DNA of 64,000 nt. Origin: Chrysoporthe austroafricana (lineage: Eukaryota > Ascomycota > Sordariomycetes > Diaporthales > Cryphonectriaceae). Shown in pieces: positions 47,801-58,510 of the stretch. The translations under genes and the position numbers were made by a program. Within the stretch, counting starts at the first letter, position 1; the number at the start of each line of letters is the position of its first letter. The stretch is from positions 3,342,383 to 3,406,382 of the forward strand of contig JYIP02000004.1 in NCBI GenBank assembly GCA_001051155.2, in the 5' to 3' direction. The notes beneath the pieces were generated by a model. The model was given only the letters and a program-made list of their open reading frames with translations. It was not told the DNA's origin and did not search any database.

Positions 47801-49901
47801 CACCCTTGCTGTCTCGTGAAGCCTGGATCCTCTTTTTTCTTCTTTGAACTGAGGACCCGCCTGCCAAGCCCCTATCGGAGGATGCCTCACTCCCTCCTCG
47901 CTCGCCTTGTACCATGGTAGAGGGCAAAAAGACGATTGAATCCATCGACGCTACTCCCCAGGGATCGCCTCGGGCCTCTCCAAGATCTACGACTGCAGCT
48001 TACTGCTTCTCGTCCCCAACGACAGCCGAAAAGGCAACGAACAGAAGAGCCGCGGCTGAATCTCGTCTCAGCTCTTCGGAATCGTATTCAACACGTTGGG
48101 CGCACAGGGCCAAAACACGCCCGAGCCCAGCGTTCGGCTCCTGTGCTGTACTGCTGGCGCTCGCGAACCTTCAGTGGAAATCTGAAGCGTCTCCTAGCCG
48201 AAGCAGTCCAGCGCCCGTCTTGCCACCTGCATTACTGGGACGGCGCAGTTCTGAGCCCACCATCCATCCCGTGGGCTTGATTCCAGGTTTCTCTGACCTG
48301 CGACGCACTATTAAGCTATTGTCAGCCCTATACCTTTCCCCCTTCCGCCGCCCACGGGGCCGGCGTGTCTTTTACCTCCCGGTTGAAAAACCTCGGGCAT
48401 GTGTCCTGTCCGACTTAACTTCTCGTCCACGGAACTATCGCTATAAGTTAATGCAGCACTCGTCAGCGACCGGTCTGTCACACTCGTCATCAGACCAGCT
48501 GCGGACGTCACTGGCCACAGCCCAGCAGCCTGCAGAATCCCCTCCCCCACCAGTGTTGACAGCCGTCAGCAGTCTGCATTGCCATTGGGAAATTGCCTGC
48601 GCTTCGTCTGCCTAAGATAAGAGGACAGACGTTTGAGCTGCAGTGGTCGTGTCCATAACTGTCTACCCTCGACGACGTCGTGTTCTCTCGACCAATCTCG
48701 CCAATTTCCGACGCGACCATCTTGGACGAGCTTGGCGTATAATCAAATTGGCAGGGCGGCCTTAGCCTAAAATCACCATCGCAGCTCTCACGCCTCTTCC
48801 CGGACAGCCCAATCAGCTCGGCGACGCCCCGACTATTTCATGCCGTGTCCCTCCCCTGCTGCAAGGCATTCTCTCGGTGGCGGCGGCGGACCATTCTGGT
48901 ATTGAACAGAATAAGGGGGCCCGCCTTCGAGAAGCAAGCAGCTCTGTCTCCCCAGCCTGCGGTTGCTACTAGACCGCCAGATCAGCGGCCGACGACCTGC
49001 AGACTCGCCCGGGCGCGCGCGCGCTGTCTGTTCAGTTTTCAGCAGCATCGCCATTCTCCCGCCGTTGACCCCAGGAGGGGGGCACAGCAAGCAGAGCGGA
49101 GACGAGGCAGCGTAGCCACCAGGGGTCTATCATCCCGTAGCGGCTCTGCCGTACAAGGCTGTCCCAGTCCAGGTAGCAATCGTCAAGGGTGGCATCGCCC
49201 TACGGAGTGAGTGGGAATTTCGTGTCGCCGTTGCGCGCATTTCCTCAGCGGATCGGGGAACGGGGACAGCACCGTGCGTAAGTACATGGCCCCGTTTTGA
49301 GCAATCCACAATCCTCAGGCCCCCCCTGAGGCCTGTCCATCCGTCCATTCGTCAACCTTCCCAACCCCTGGCAGTTGGGAGCGCGTTGCGTGACGGCCGC
49401 CCTGCCCCAGACGCTTTAGATATACCTCCTCTGTACCGTCCAGTCACATCCCCCCCTTCCTGTTGCCCCCAACCTCCCCAGCAACTGCACTGTCCCGCGT
49501 CCTGGCGACCCAGACGCGACGAACCTGTCACCCGCGATATAGAAGCCGTATCAGGCCCGGGTCTGCTGTTGCAGGATATTTCCCCCTTTGTGTCCGCCAC
49601 CTTACATGCTGTCAGCTCCGGTTGCGCCGCCCCCCTAATCGAACATCTGGCGCGGACTTGGCCTCAGGGCGGCTCGGCACAGCTGTGTGTCATCATTTCA
49701 TGTTCGTACTCGGGGAGTTCACTGCAGCTGACGGGACGAGCAGGGTGTCACAAGAGCGCGAAAAAAGCAGTCCCCTTCCCGTCCCGCGCGAGGGCATCGA
49801 AACTAGTGGACGGGAGCAACTCTGCTGTCGCCCGAGGTCTGCTGGCCCGGTGTGTATTGACGCAGCAGGCCCACTCCGGCGTCACTTAGATTGCCAGGAC
49901 A
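38886..49901. other. 11-kb gene-poor region upstream of the CRIB-protein gene
   Basis: No family is recognised anywhere in this span on either strand, although its flanks are gene-dense. Open frames of 220-260 codons occur (40870-41538 and 41079-41825 minus; 46624-47403 and 47914-48615 plus) but lack motifs and look like low-stop GC-rich sequence. Two shorter stretches read more like protein and are reported as findings: plus strand about 40388-40586, and a splice-like minus-strand pair 41859-41830 / 41768-41687. Since CorA ends at the left and the CRIB gene starts at the right, both on the plus strand, the whole span is formally upstream of the CRIB gene. GTAC-rich text recurs at 44.33-44.42 kb. 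Confidence 0.5.
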
Positions 49902-52520
49902 ATGTGGTCGACACATGCAGCGCCTGCGTCTGGCTCCCGGGGCCAGGCGAGGATGGCCAAAAGCAATAGTGAGAGCGCTACTTCTTTTGGGTTCTCGAAC
50001 CCCGACCCGTCTTCTTCACGGGCATATCCCGCCGCCTCTCACCAATATACCGTCTCTGCCCTCGAGGCTGAAAATTACGCCGACTTCTTCGAACCAGCTA
50101 TTGAAGGCCCCCCGTCCCCTCGCGGGATACGAGCTTTCAGCAACAAGGTCAGGCAGGCCTCCATATCAGATCGACATGTGAACCAGCAGACGAACCCGTC
50201 CCCGGCAGCATCATTACTCTCCTACGCAGCACTGGACCGGCGGCCATCGTGGGAGCAGGCGCTGGAGTCCTTCTCGCTCTCCAGGAAGTCATCGGTCAAG
50301 TCTACCACCAGCAGCATGCCGTCGCGGGAACGCCCAGAGAGCGTCCAGGCTATCGGGAAGGCCATTTTCCACCGGAAGACCAAGCTCAGGAGAGAGAGCC
50401 TTGCGACGAGCGGGAGCTCGACCCATTCGTCGGAGATGACCCTGGATGTGACGAGTGAGCGGGGTCGGGCCGCATCTGCCATCAGCAAGGACCAAATCTC
50501 GTCAGCCATGAGCATTTTCAACCGCCGAAAGACCGTGCAAGCAGTGGAGGACGCGCAGAAGAGACCACTGATATCCAGCCCTTTCAACTTCCAACATGTT
50601 ACGCAGATCCACCGGGACCAACTGCCCAATTTGGAGCGTGCCAACTCGACGACGCTGCGCAAAGAAATGTCGAATGCACGCAGCCCTCCCGCGTCGATCA
50701 GGGTAGCGTCGAGGGGACCCTCGGCTGAGGACCTGCGCGTGCCCAACTTTTCGTCAAAGACCTCTCGGCCTCATAATGACGACGAGTCCATCCCGCCTCA
50801 CGTCGTGCCTCACAGCCGCGAGAGCAGCCTCTCACGACCTCCTAGCTTCCAGAACTCACCTCCAAGGCAGTGGGTCAAGCAGGCCAAATCACAGGATCAC
50901 ATGCGCGGGCCACCACCTCCTCGACCGCCAAGATCACCAACAGAACTGGATATGAACTATTTCGACTTCGTCCCTCCTGCCGCTCCAGCGCCTCCGGCAC
51001 GGAACCCTGGTCGTAACGTATCGATCCCACGTCGTGATTCCGAGGCCCTAGGTAATACCATGATGAATCACCAGCAAGGAATGAATGCCTTCCGCTTCCC
51101 AGCGCCTCTTAACCTACAGGGCGGTGCCTACACACCCCCTCTCGGATCTCCTGGGTGCGCCAGCCCTGGTCCGACGGAGAACCGTCGGTACTCGCGAATT
51201 TTCACGCCCACGGAGAATCCGAACTGGCCTCTGACTGCCCCCCTGAACAATGCCAGCGTAACGACATTCGAAGCTGGTCTTCCTGACGTACCTGAGGAGG
51301 AAGAGCAAAGCGGGTTGCCAAAGAGGTCGCGCACAAGCCTGCGGAGTACCCACTCGTCATTGAAGGGGTCAGTGTCGGTACCGGCCTTGCGACAGGCGTC
51401 GATTTCGAATGCTGGCTACCCGTCTGACCGTGCACAAAACCGCGAGTCCGTCGTCTTCGGCCAATACGATTCGTTTGCGCTACGACTACCTGTGAGAGGC
51501 ACAAGGGATACGATACCGGCGAGAAAGGCCGATGCTGAGCCGCTGCGCCGGGATAGCTGGGAGGCCGTTATCGACTACTGCTACGAGCATGAAATGGAGG
51601 CCGACTGCGACTATGATTGGCACCGACCTTCAGTCGACATGGAGCAAGACCCCGTATTGATGGCGCTGAGCAGCGAGGATGACGGGCTGTTATTGTCCCG
51701 GCCAGTATCTGATGTGCCTGTGCTGAGCCCTTCCGGCCACCTCTCTCCTCAGACCAGTCATGAAGCGATCACGCCGACGCTCGCCGCTACCGTTGCGAAG
51801 TCGCCTACCAGCGCAAACTTCTCACTGCCTAGGAGAGACGGCGTCCGGAACCAGCGCCATCTCCACGTGCGGACCGGGTCGCAGACCAGCTTTAAGGAAG
51901 CCCAGGGCTTCTCACTCTCGCCGTCCTTTCTGATCCCGAACGAATACCACCATGAACTCCTCGCGGCGCGAAACGAGCAGTATGAAGACCCGGAGAGCAT
52001 CGCTCACGCAGTCACTTTGGAAGACCCGACATTGACGGTCGAGAACTCGAACCTGTTCGTGCCGGCAAGGGCAAGCAACTCGACCACCGCGAGCAATAGC
52101 AATCTGTCGTCCCGGTCCGTTTTCGAGCGGCACATCTCCGCGACCTCGAGCAACACTGACTACACCCGCCTCACTATGAGCACTAGCTCCGACATGGACG
52201 CCTTCATCTTCAAGGACGACTCCCCTACCACCACCACCACCACCATGGAGGAGAAGATCCCCGAGATCCACGAGGTCCTCGCCTCGCCCGCCCACACGCG
52301 CTCGCAGAGCGCCGCCGGCCTCCTCGGCTCGTCGAAGGCGCCACAGACCCTGAGCCGCGACACGCACGGCAGCGACTCGAACCTCGCGGGCCTGCAGTCC
52401 CAACAATCCCCCAAGCGCCAGGCGGGCCGCGCCCGGTCCAGGACGATGAGCTCCACTCCAGGGCAATTCTCCCTGTTCCCCGCCGTGCCTGGCAGCAAGG
52501 CTCCCCCACCGCGAGGCTGA
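49902..52520 (+). CDS. CRIB-domain protein, probable Cdc42/Rac effector
   Basis: Single-exon, 872-residue protein, nearly all Ser/Pro/Arg-rich disorder. A CRIB-like p21-binding motif lies at residues 224-235: I-S-S-P-F-N-F-Q-H-V-T-Q, matching IS-x-P-x2-F-x-H up to the last position, where the usual second histidine is Gln. It is followed by IHRDQLPNLERAN. A short conserved-looking N-terminal block (YTVSALEAENYADFFE, residues about 48-63) precedes it. A proline tract (PPPPRPPRSP, about 347-356) could bind SH3 domains. A Thr run near residue 780 comes from an ACC repeat. No kinase or other catalytic domain is present, so it is not a PAK. It probably links Rho-type GTPases to polarity. An alternative start is Met18 at 49953. 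Confidence 0.82.
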   Translation: MWSTHAAPASGSRGQARMAKSNSESATSFGFSNPDPSSSRAYPAASHQYTVSALEAENYADFFEPAIEGPPSPRGIRAFSNKVRQASISDRHVNQQTNPSPAASLLSYAALDRRPSWEQALESFSLSRKSSVKSTTSSMPSRERPESVQAIGKAIFHRKTKLRRESLATSGSSTHSSEMTLDVTSERGRAASAISKDQISSAMSIFNRRKTVQAVEDAQKRPLISSPFNFQHVTQIHRDQLPNLERANSTTLRKEMSNARSPPASIRVASRGPSAEDLRVPNFSSKTSRPHNDDESIPPHVVPHSRESSLSRPPSFQNSPPRQWVKQAKSQDHMRGPPPPRPPRSPTELDMNYFDFVPPAAPAPPARNPGRNVSIPRRDSEALGNTMMNHQQGMNAFRFPAPLNLQGGAYTPPLGSPGCASPGPTENRRYSRIFTPTENPNWPLTAPLNNASVTTFEAGLPDVPEEEEQSGLPKRSRTSLRSTHSSLKGSVSVPALRQASISNAGYPSDRAQNRESVVFGQYDSFALRLPVRGTRDTIPARKADAEPLRRDSWEAVIDYCYEHEMEADCDYDWHRPSVDMEQDPVLMALSSEDDGLLLSRPVSDVPVLSPSGHLSPQTSHEAITPTLAATVAKSPTSANFSLPRRDGVRNQRHLHVRTGSQTSFKEAQGFSLSPSFLIPNEYHHELLAARNEQYEDPESIAHAVTLEDPTLTVENSNLFVPARASNSTTASNSNLSSRSVFERHISATSSNTDYTRLTMSTSSDMDAFIFKDDSPTTTTTTMEEKIPEIHEVLASPAHTRSQSAAGLLGSSKAPQTLSRDTHGSDSNLAGLQSQQSPKRQAGRARSRTMSSTPGQFSLFPAVPGSKAPPPRG

Positions 52521-52784
52521 AACAGATCCACCACCGGAGATTTGTTCCCGTGGATCTAAATCTTCCCGACGGACGTACCGAACCATCAAACCCCCTTTCA
52601 TTTCGATCTGTGGTCTGAAACAAAATCTGGAGCCGTGTTTTGAAGTGCTCACCGGATATATTGCTATTTTGTTCGACGTATATGGTCCAGCATACGATTA
52701 TATATTCAGCTGTCAACATTATTTCCTATTCACGGCGCAGCGCACTGTCTGCCCTGTACCACCACTACCCGCTACCAGCTATTT

Positions 52785-52786
<2 letters not shown>

Positions 52787-52832
<46 letters not shown>
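52787..52832. repeat. 46-base poly(T) homopolymer
   Basis: An uninterrupted run of 46 T, then G, then six more T. It lies about 270 bases after the stop of the CRIB gene. It is by far the longest homopolymer in the window (others: T15 at 20495 and T12 at 36078). On the minus strand it is poly(A). Exact length may be affected by assembly or sequencing error. Confidence 0.9.
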
Positions 52833-52833
<1 letters not shown>

Positions 52834-54361
52834 TTTTTTGATTTTCTGCCTTGTTTCTCTCCGTTATCTGCTTCTTTACGGTCGCTCTGGGCGCTTGTTT
52901 CATGCACTTCACGGAGCGAAACATCATAGAGAAAAGTTTCGAATATTTTCGAGGGACATGGGGGGGGGGTCAGGCAAGGGATTTGGGATTTGGTGTTCTT
53001 TGGGGTTCGGGAGCAAATGACTTGTATGACTGGACCTACTTGACTCGACAGAGCTGTCTCGCTATTTCCTATTGTCTATACCTAACCAGAATGTTTGCTA
53101 TGTCTTGGGGGGAAGGGGGTCGGTGGCCGAGGCGGTCAGGCATGTACAGCCACTGTACTCTATCCAGCTTACAGAAAATCCGGTACCCAATCTATTAAAA
53201 CAATCCCGTACCAACCTATCGTCCCCATGACCGTTGTCGGTGAGAGCAATAGTCGGAGCGAGCTGAACAGCCGCCGCCGCCAAGATCAACCCAGCCGATG
53301 GTTGGATGAGGGGGACGGCATACACGGCACAAGGTCTCGGCGGAACTGCTCGATAGGAAAGACACAGGGGCATCCCTCCAGACTCGTCTGAGGCTGAACA
53401 TGCATCAGAGCACCAGTAGCCCTATCACCCGCATACGAGGTGTCTCGGGAACGCTGACGGGCGGGACGGTGTGTCAACCACGGGGAGAAGGCAGAGGCGC
53501 GAGAGCCAGGACGAGGCCAGCGCCACGTGCTGACTTATGAAACGCTAGGTGAAGCCACGCGTACGTACACAGCACACCCCATGAGCATCGGTGTGTTGCT
53601 ATGCTTCTACACCTTGTGCTTAGTACGGGCGCCTACTCATACAGTGGGCGTTCAGGCCCGGACGGTGGGCACGACCTCACCGTAGGGATTCACGTGCCGG
53701 GTGACCAGCCCCTCTGTGAGCTTCCATGAGCTTTTCACCGGCGTCACTATCATCACACCTCCTTCCCCCACCCGGCCTCGTGCGTGGGGCCTGAGACATT
53801 GCGAATAGACCAGCAATGGACCTACAGGCCGGGAAAAGAAAGTCGACCGCTGAGAGGGGAGGGGGAGGTAACACGACGTGCGCGGCTCAGTAGCCCTGGA
53901 GATCAGCCACGAGGAAACCCGAGCAGCTGGAGCGCATTCGGCAGGTATGTCTCACGTATGCCGACTTTTGTGCTTTTTTCCTTCGAGCGACTGCCTAGCG
54001 GCGTCCGGAGAGGACCCCTACCGTGGCGGACGGCGACCACGACGCATCCTAGACGGCGACCACGCAACGTTGGGTGGCGAGGCACTGCTGAAACAAGACT
54101 GATGCCGTTGCTCATGCCATGCCGCAACATTTTTCCAACGACGAGGGGGATCATGATGAGCACTCCAGCGCGAGTAGATACCCCGGCACGACCTCCTCCC
54201 ATCACCCCCATAGATATCCGTCCGGTATACGCATAGTGAGTCCTGAGGCCGCGTCGCCTCAACAGTCCCAAGGTATAATGCTCGTGATCGGTACTGAATC
54301 ATATAGTTTTGTTCAACGATATAAAGTAGTTGGAGCATAATCTGATTAGAAGTAGAAGCCC

Positions 54362-54442
54362 GGTGACGGGACTCCAGCCGGGACCGCCGAGCCACCTATA
54401 AGCCGTCACGCCATCTTCGAGGCTTGCCCTTCAGCCTCGAAG
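54362..54442. repeat. Two adjacent inverted repeats (hairpins)
   Basis: A perfect 9-base stem CTTCGAGGC / GCCTCGAAG (54415-54423 and 54434-54442) encloses a 10-base loop. Just upstream, GTGACGG (54362-54368) pairs with CCGTCAC (54403-54409). It lies in the interval 3' of CENP-A. A T-rich tail typical of Pol III or bacterial terminators is absent. Confidence 0.6.
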
Positions 54443-54915
54443 GGGGAGTATGTGAAGACTGCCTACTGTGTGCAGGCGATGAAGTTTGCGACGGTGTCTT
54501 CCACCGCCTCAGAGCCTCCGAAGGCCTCGGGGAAGCGAGGGCATTATCAGAACCCATCGAGGTATGGCACTTGTCCTACTCCCACAGTGGCTTCCTTGAG
54601 CACGACCCATTGCCACGGCGATGACCTCAAGAGCCAAGCCTATCTCTTCACCAACTCGCAAAGAGCAATGAGCTCTGCTGAAAAGCTGCGGCGCGCTGAG
54701 TGCGGGGGAGGCTGTTTCGAGTCGAACCACCACGGAGTTCCAACGGCAACAGGGCCCTCCCACCAAGGCACGCAAGAAACCTCCCGAACACCAAGCCGAA
54801 CGCATTCCTATAACGCCGCCACCGCCAGAACGCCCCACCCTTCAGACTTTTGTGACACCGGGGTATCAGAAGGAAAAAAAAAAGAGACCGGATGAGAAAG
54901 TCGACAGCACGCGGC

Positions 54916-55494
54916 TCAGATCCAGCCCGCTCCTCCCCACACGCCGCGTATCCGCCGGGCGAGCTGGATATCCTTCTGCATGATGGTGACCCGCTTGGCG
55001 TGGATGGCACACAGGTTGGTATCCTCGAACAGGTGCACTAGGAAGGCCTCGGTGGCCTCCTGCAGCGCTTGGATGGCCTGCGACTGCCAGCGGAACTCCA
55101 TGTCGCGCGGCCGGAACGTCAGCGCAATCTCGCGGACCTAGGTGTACGAGAGTTAGTAACGGGCCCTCCAGGGGCTGTGCGCGCCAGGGCCGCAGTTGTC
55201 TCCGGGGAGACTTACAAGTCGTGCGAAGGGGAGCTTAAGGAGGAGCAGGTCGGTGTTGCTCTGGTATTTCCTGATCTCGCGCAGCGCGACGGTCCCGGGC
55301 CTGTACCTGCGCTTCTTTCCCACCGGAACGGGGTCGCCGGCTGCGCGCGCACGGCTGTGTCAGCGGAGGGAGGCCACTTGCGCCGTGCGACAGGCTCTCG
55401 TCGACTTACGCATGATGCCACCGGCTCTTTTTGGCCCACCACCCCGGCGCCCGCCTCGTCCTTGGCCTGCGCCCCCGCCGTGTTTGGGAGGCAT
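54916..55494 (-). CDS. CENPA: Centromeric histone H3 variant (CENP-A/CenH3)
   Basis: Three exons on the minus strand, 55494-55410, 55340-55216 and 55137-54916, encode 143 residues; splice joints are GTAAGT donors with phases matching. CENP-A replaces H3 in centromeric nucleosomes and founds the kinetochore. The tail is short and Gly/Arg-rich ([17 protein letters not shown]), with none of canonical H3's ARTKQTARKS. The histone fold follows: [55 protein letters not shown] and [20 protein letters not shown]. The segment between REIA and RWQS (residues 76-88) is three residues longer than in H3, the loop-1 extension characteristic of CENP-A, and H3's RFQSS is RWQSQ. The C-terminal extension is GVWGGAGWI. 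It shares a divergent promoter with the derlin gene. Confidence 0.95.
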
Positions 55495-56545
55495 TGCGTC
55501 GAGCGCGAAAGCCGGTCAGGAGGGGGTCGTTCGGTGTCCAGGGAGGGAGGGGCGGCGCAGAGCAGGTCGCGCGGGCTGGGCGCAAAGGACGGAGGAGGTC
55601 GGCGGCCGAGGAACAAAGCGCCGGGAAGGACTGGATGCTGAAAGTGCGAAAACGGTCGACACAAGTCCGCGGTAGTAGAAGTATTGTAGAATACAAAGAC
55701 CGTTCCGGCCAATTGGGTAGATGAGCTGTTCGTCGCACTCGGGACGGAGAACAAAGATGGGGGACCAAAGTGCGTGGCTGGCAGAGAGAGAGAGGGGGAG
55801 GAAGCTCTTTACGCGCTGGGGGGGGGCCCCTGCCGAACGCGTCTAGGCGGTGGGTTTTCGCGAGCCAGCCCCCCAAAGCCCAGGTGTTAAGGCGCCATGG
55901 AGGCCCCGCTAAATGGATGAGGCTGTGGCTGGTGGGCAAAGCCACAGCTTGGGGTCAGTTGACAGCTTGAGCGTGCGTGAGCCCATCTCAGGGGCAGTGG
56001 GGCCCTAAATCGATCGACCTTGGGGTCAACCTGGCACCTGCAAGCCCGAAATGGGGGCTCGTGCCACCCTGTCGTCACCAGGCGGGAGAGCGCTATCGGT
56101 TGCTGAAGACACGCTGATACTGACACTGGCACTGACACGAACAAAGGCACCGACGCTTGGAGGCCTGTCTAGAGGCCACCTCAACTCCAACAGAGTCACG
56201 CCAACGATTCATCCTACGACAGTCCTACATTCCTAGAGAGGACACGCGTTCCTTTGACTCTGCTTTCCCTGTTGCCTGCCATTCCCAAAGCGTGCACCCA
56301 GATGTCCTAGAAGCAACGTCATCTCCCCTCTGAACCCATCAGCGCAGTCGGTAACTTATTATTCGTAAACCGGAAACGTTCCTTTCTCCCGTCGATCTCC
56401 TGGACGCCGCACGACCCTTTCCCTTCGCCTTCCGAGGTCGCCCCCACCATCCATCCCTCCCGACAGGTAATTTCGAACCTGTCCCTCCGTCAGCCTTATC
56501 GACAGCAGTACCCGGGTCGCACAAGGTGCAACAGACATCACAACC
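55495..56545. promoter_or_regulatory. Divergent promoter, CENP-A / derlin
   Basis: 1.05 kb between two diverging start codons. It includes a (GA)n-rich patch and a G9 run at about 55.79-55.83 kb. No MluI cell-cycle box or other element could be assigned with confidence. Confidence 0.5.
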
Positions 56546-57367
56546 ATGGACGGCATGATGGGAGAAGGCGGCCGCTTCCCGCTCGAGGAGTGGTTCTGGG
56601 AGATGCCCGTTTGCACGAGGCTGTGGACCGCCGCCACCGTCCTCACCAGCGCCCTCGTGCAGTGCAAGATCATCAACGTCTGGCAGCTCTTCTATAGCTA
56701 CCGTGCCGTGTTCGAGAACGGACAGGTAAGGAGAGACGAGACATCCTCCGCGCCGCGCGTCAGGCCCAGCTAGGGAGGAGACGTTTGATGCTAACCCGCT
56801 GGCTCGGCCGAGTAGTACTGGCGATTATTGACGACCTTCCTCTACTTCGGCCCGCTGTCCCTCGACCTCCTCTTCCACGTCTACTTCCTCCAGCGATACT
56901 CCCGCCTCCTCGAGGAGTCCTCCGGCCGGTCGCCCGCGCACTTCTCGTGGCTGCTCCTCTACGCCATGACCAGCCTGATCTGCCTGTCGCCGCTGGTCGG
57001 CATGATGTTCCTCGGCCACCCGCTGTCCTCCACCTTCGTCTACATCTGGGCCCGGCGCAACCCGGACACCCGCCTCAGCTTCCTGGGCCTGCTGGTCTTC
57101 ACCGCGCCCTACCTGCCGTGGGTCTTGATGGGCTTCAGCCTGGTCCTGCACGGCGTCGTGCCCAAGGACGAGCTCGTGGGCGTCGTCATCGGGCACATCT
57201 GGTACTTCTTCAACGACGTCTACCCGCCCCTGCACGGCGGCTCGAGGCCCCTGGACCCCCCGATGTGGTGGAGGCGGTTGTTCGAGGGCAGGAGGGACGA
57301 GTCGGCAAATGGGATCAACCACGAGATCGCGGTTGCTGGCGCCGACGTCGCCCCAGAGGTGCGATGA
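56546..57367 (+). CDS. DER1: Derlin (Der1/Dfm1 family, ER-associated degradation)
   Basis: Pseudo-rhomboid of the ER membrane that helps retrotranslocate misfolded proteins to the cytosol with Hrd1 and Cdc48. Exons 56546-56725 and 56816-57367 join in phase 0 across a 90-base intron, giving NGQ-YWRLLTTFLYFG and 243 residues. The derlin WR motif (W62-R63) is present. Family text includes PVCTRLWTAATVLTSAL, the FNDVYPP-like GHIWYFFNDVYPPLHGG at about residues 191-207, and several hydrophobic helices. The C-terminal tail carries no clear SHP box (Cdc48-binding), which favours a Der1-like over a Dfm1-like role, though this is weak evidence. Nothing is odd in length. Confidence 0.94.
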
Positions 57368-57848
57368 ACAAACGGGGTCCCATACTTTTCCTCCTCTTTT
57401 TCGGGGGCAGGGCTGTCCGGGGCCGTCCCTCGACCGGGCCCGACCATCTTACGGCGTTGCGGAAACACCATTTACAGATCATGCTGGATAGGGTCGCTCG
57501 ACCTTTTGAACAAGAAGAGCATTTTGGCGTTCAGGTGGCGTGTATGTGTATTGTGGGTTGGTTTATTTTTGAGGGGCATTAGGACGACAGCACGCCCCTC
57601 CGTCCAGGCTCAATATACGCATGGCAATTGCTGAGCCGGAACGTAGATACCTGAATGAGCCAGGTTGTATCTTTGGAAAGAAACTTTTGATACCTTCTTG
57701 TTCGCTGCGCATGCCACGGCCTAATCCAGCATAAGTTCAAGCGTATTTCGGTCGCAAATTCCGAAACTGAGTTTGGAGATCAGAACATTAAATCTCATGT
57801 GCACATCCAGCGTCCTCTAACCCCTCCGGTCTCATCATATTAATGGCC
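57368..57848. other. Intergenic, derlin / ADI1 (convergent)
   Basis: About 480 bases with two 3' UTRs; nothing else is seen. Confidence 0.6.
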
Positions 57849-58510
57849 TCAGCTCAGATACTGAGACACATATTCCTTCCTGTGAGGGTTGTCGTCTAGG
57901 TCCCCGCTCCTATTCAGCGGCGTCCACTTGGGCTCATCCTTGAATAGCCTCATGGCGTGAACAAACTGCGGCCTGTCAGTCATACACATACATACACACA
58001 CATCCCCCGCCACCCCACACGCTTCCACGTCACGACCAACTCACATTCGTCTCGTCCGTCGTGAACCGGTGGTAGATGCCCGCCGGCAGGATGATCAAGT
58101 CGTCCTTCTCCAGCTGGATGCGCACCCAGCTGTCGCCGCCGTCGCGCACGTCAAAGTAGCCCTTACCGCCCCGAATGTAGCGGATCTCCTCATCCTCGTG
58201 CAGGTGCTCGGCGAAGAAGGACCGGACCTTGGTCTCGTAGGCGTCGCCCATCTTCTCCGGGCTCACGGTGATCTCGTCGCGGTTCCTGTAGCCGCGGTCC
58301 TGTGCGAGCGCGTCCACCTCGGCCACCGCGGGCATGTGGTAGTAGAGGACGCCGAGCTTCTCGAGGGCGGCGGGGGTGACGGCCGCGCCGGAGTCGTGGG
58401 GCAGGCGCTGGTCGCCCTGTGGTGGGTGGGTGGCGGGTGAGCGATGGCGTGATCTGGCTGGGGGTGAGGGTCGAGCTTACCGGCTGGTTGTCGTAGACGT
58501 AGGCCTTCAT
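57849..58510 (-). CDS. ADI1: Acireductone dioxygenase (methionine salvage)
   Basis: Cupin-fold metalloenzyme that oxidises acireductone to the keto acid precursor of methionine (Fe form) in the methylthioadenosine salvage pathway. Three exons, 58510-58481 (only 30 bases, [10 protein letters not shown]), 58416-58045 and 57965-57849, encode 172 residues, typical for the family. The four metal ligands are present with exact family spacing: H81, H83 and E87 in [10 protein letters not shown], and H126 in [11 protein letters not shown]. Other signatures are [31 protein letters not shown] and [14 protein letters not shown] near the end. Cytosolic; no targeting signal. The very short first exon is supported by a GTAAGC donor and by the conserved N terminus. 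Confidence 0.95.

Larger units (their letters stand above)
52521..54915. other. Intergenic, CRIB gene / CENP-A (convergent)
   Basis: 2.4 kb between converging genes. It contains the CRIB-gene 3' UTR, a 46-base poly(T) tract, a G9 run near 52.96 kb and two hairpin-forming inverted repeats near 54.36-54.44 kb. No coding exon is supported. Confidence 0.55.

Noticed and set aside
46624..48615. Two plus-strand frames of 259 and 233 codons
   Set aside because: Composition is Ser/Pro/Arg-rich and irregular, no motif, signal peptide or splice logic; more likely low-stop intergenic DNA than genes.
53108..53190. tRNA-like A-box text (GGTGGCCGAGGCGGTCAGGC)
   Set aside because: No matching B-box (GGTTCRANYCC), anticodon stem or acceptor stem could be built downstream, so it is not called a tRNA or a tRNA-derived SINE.
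56785..57582. 265-codon frame overlapping the derlin gene
   Set aside because: Shifted-frame shadow, Pro/Arg/Leu-rich, without motifs; the derlin frame is strongly supported.
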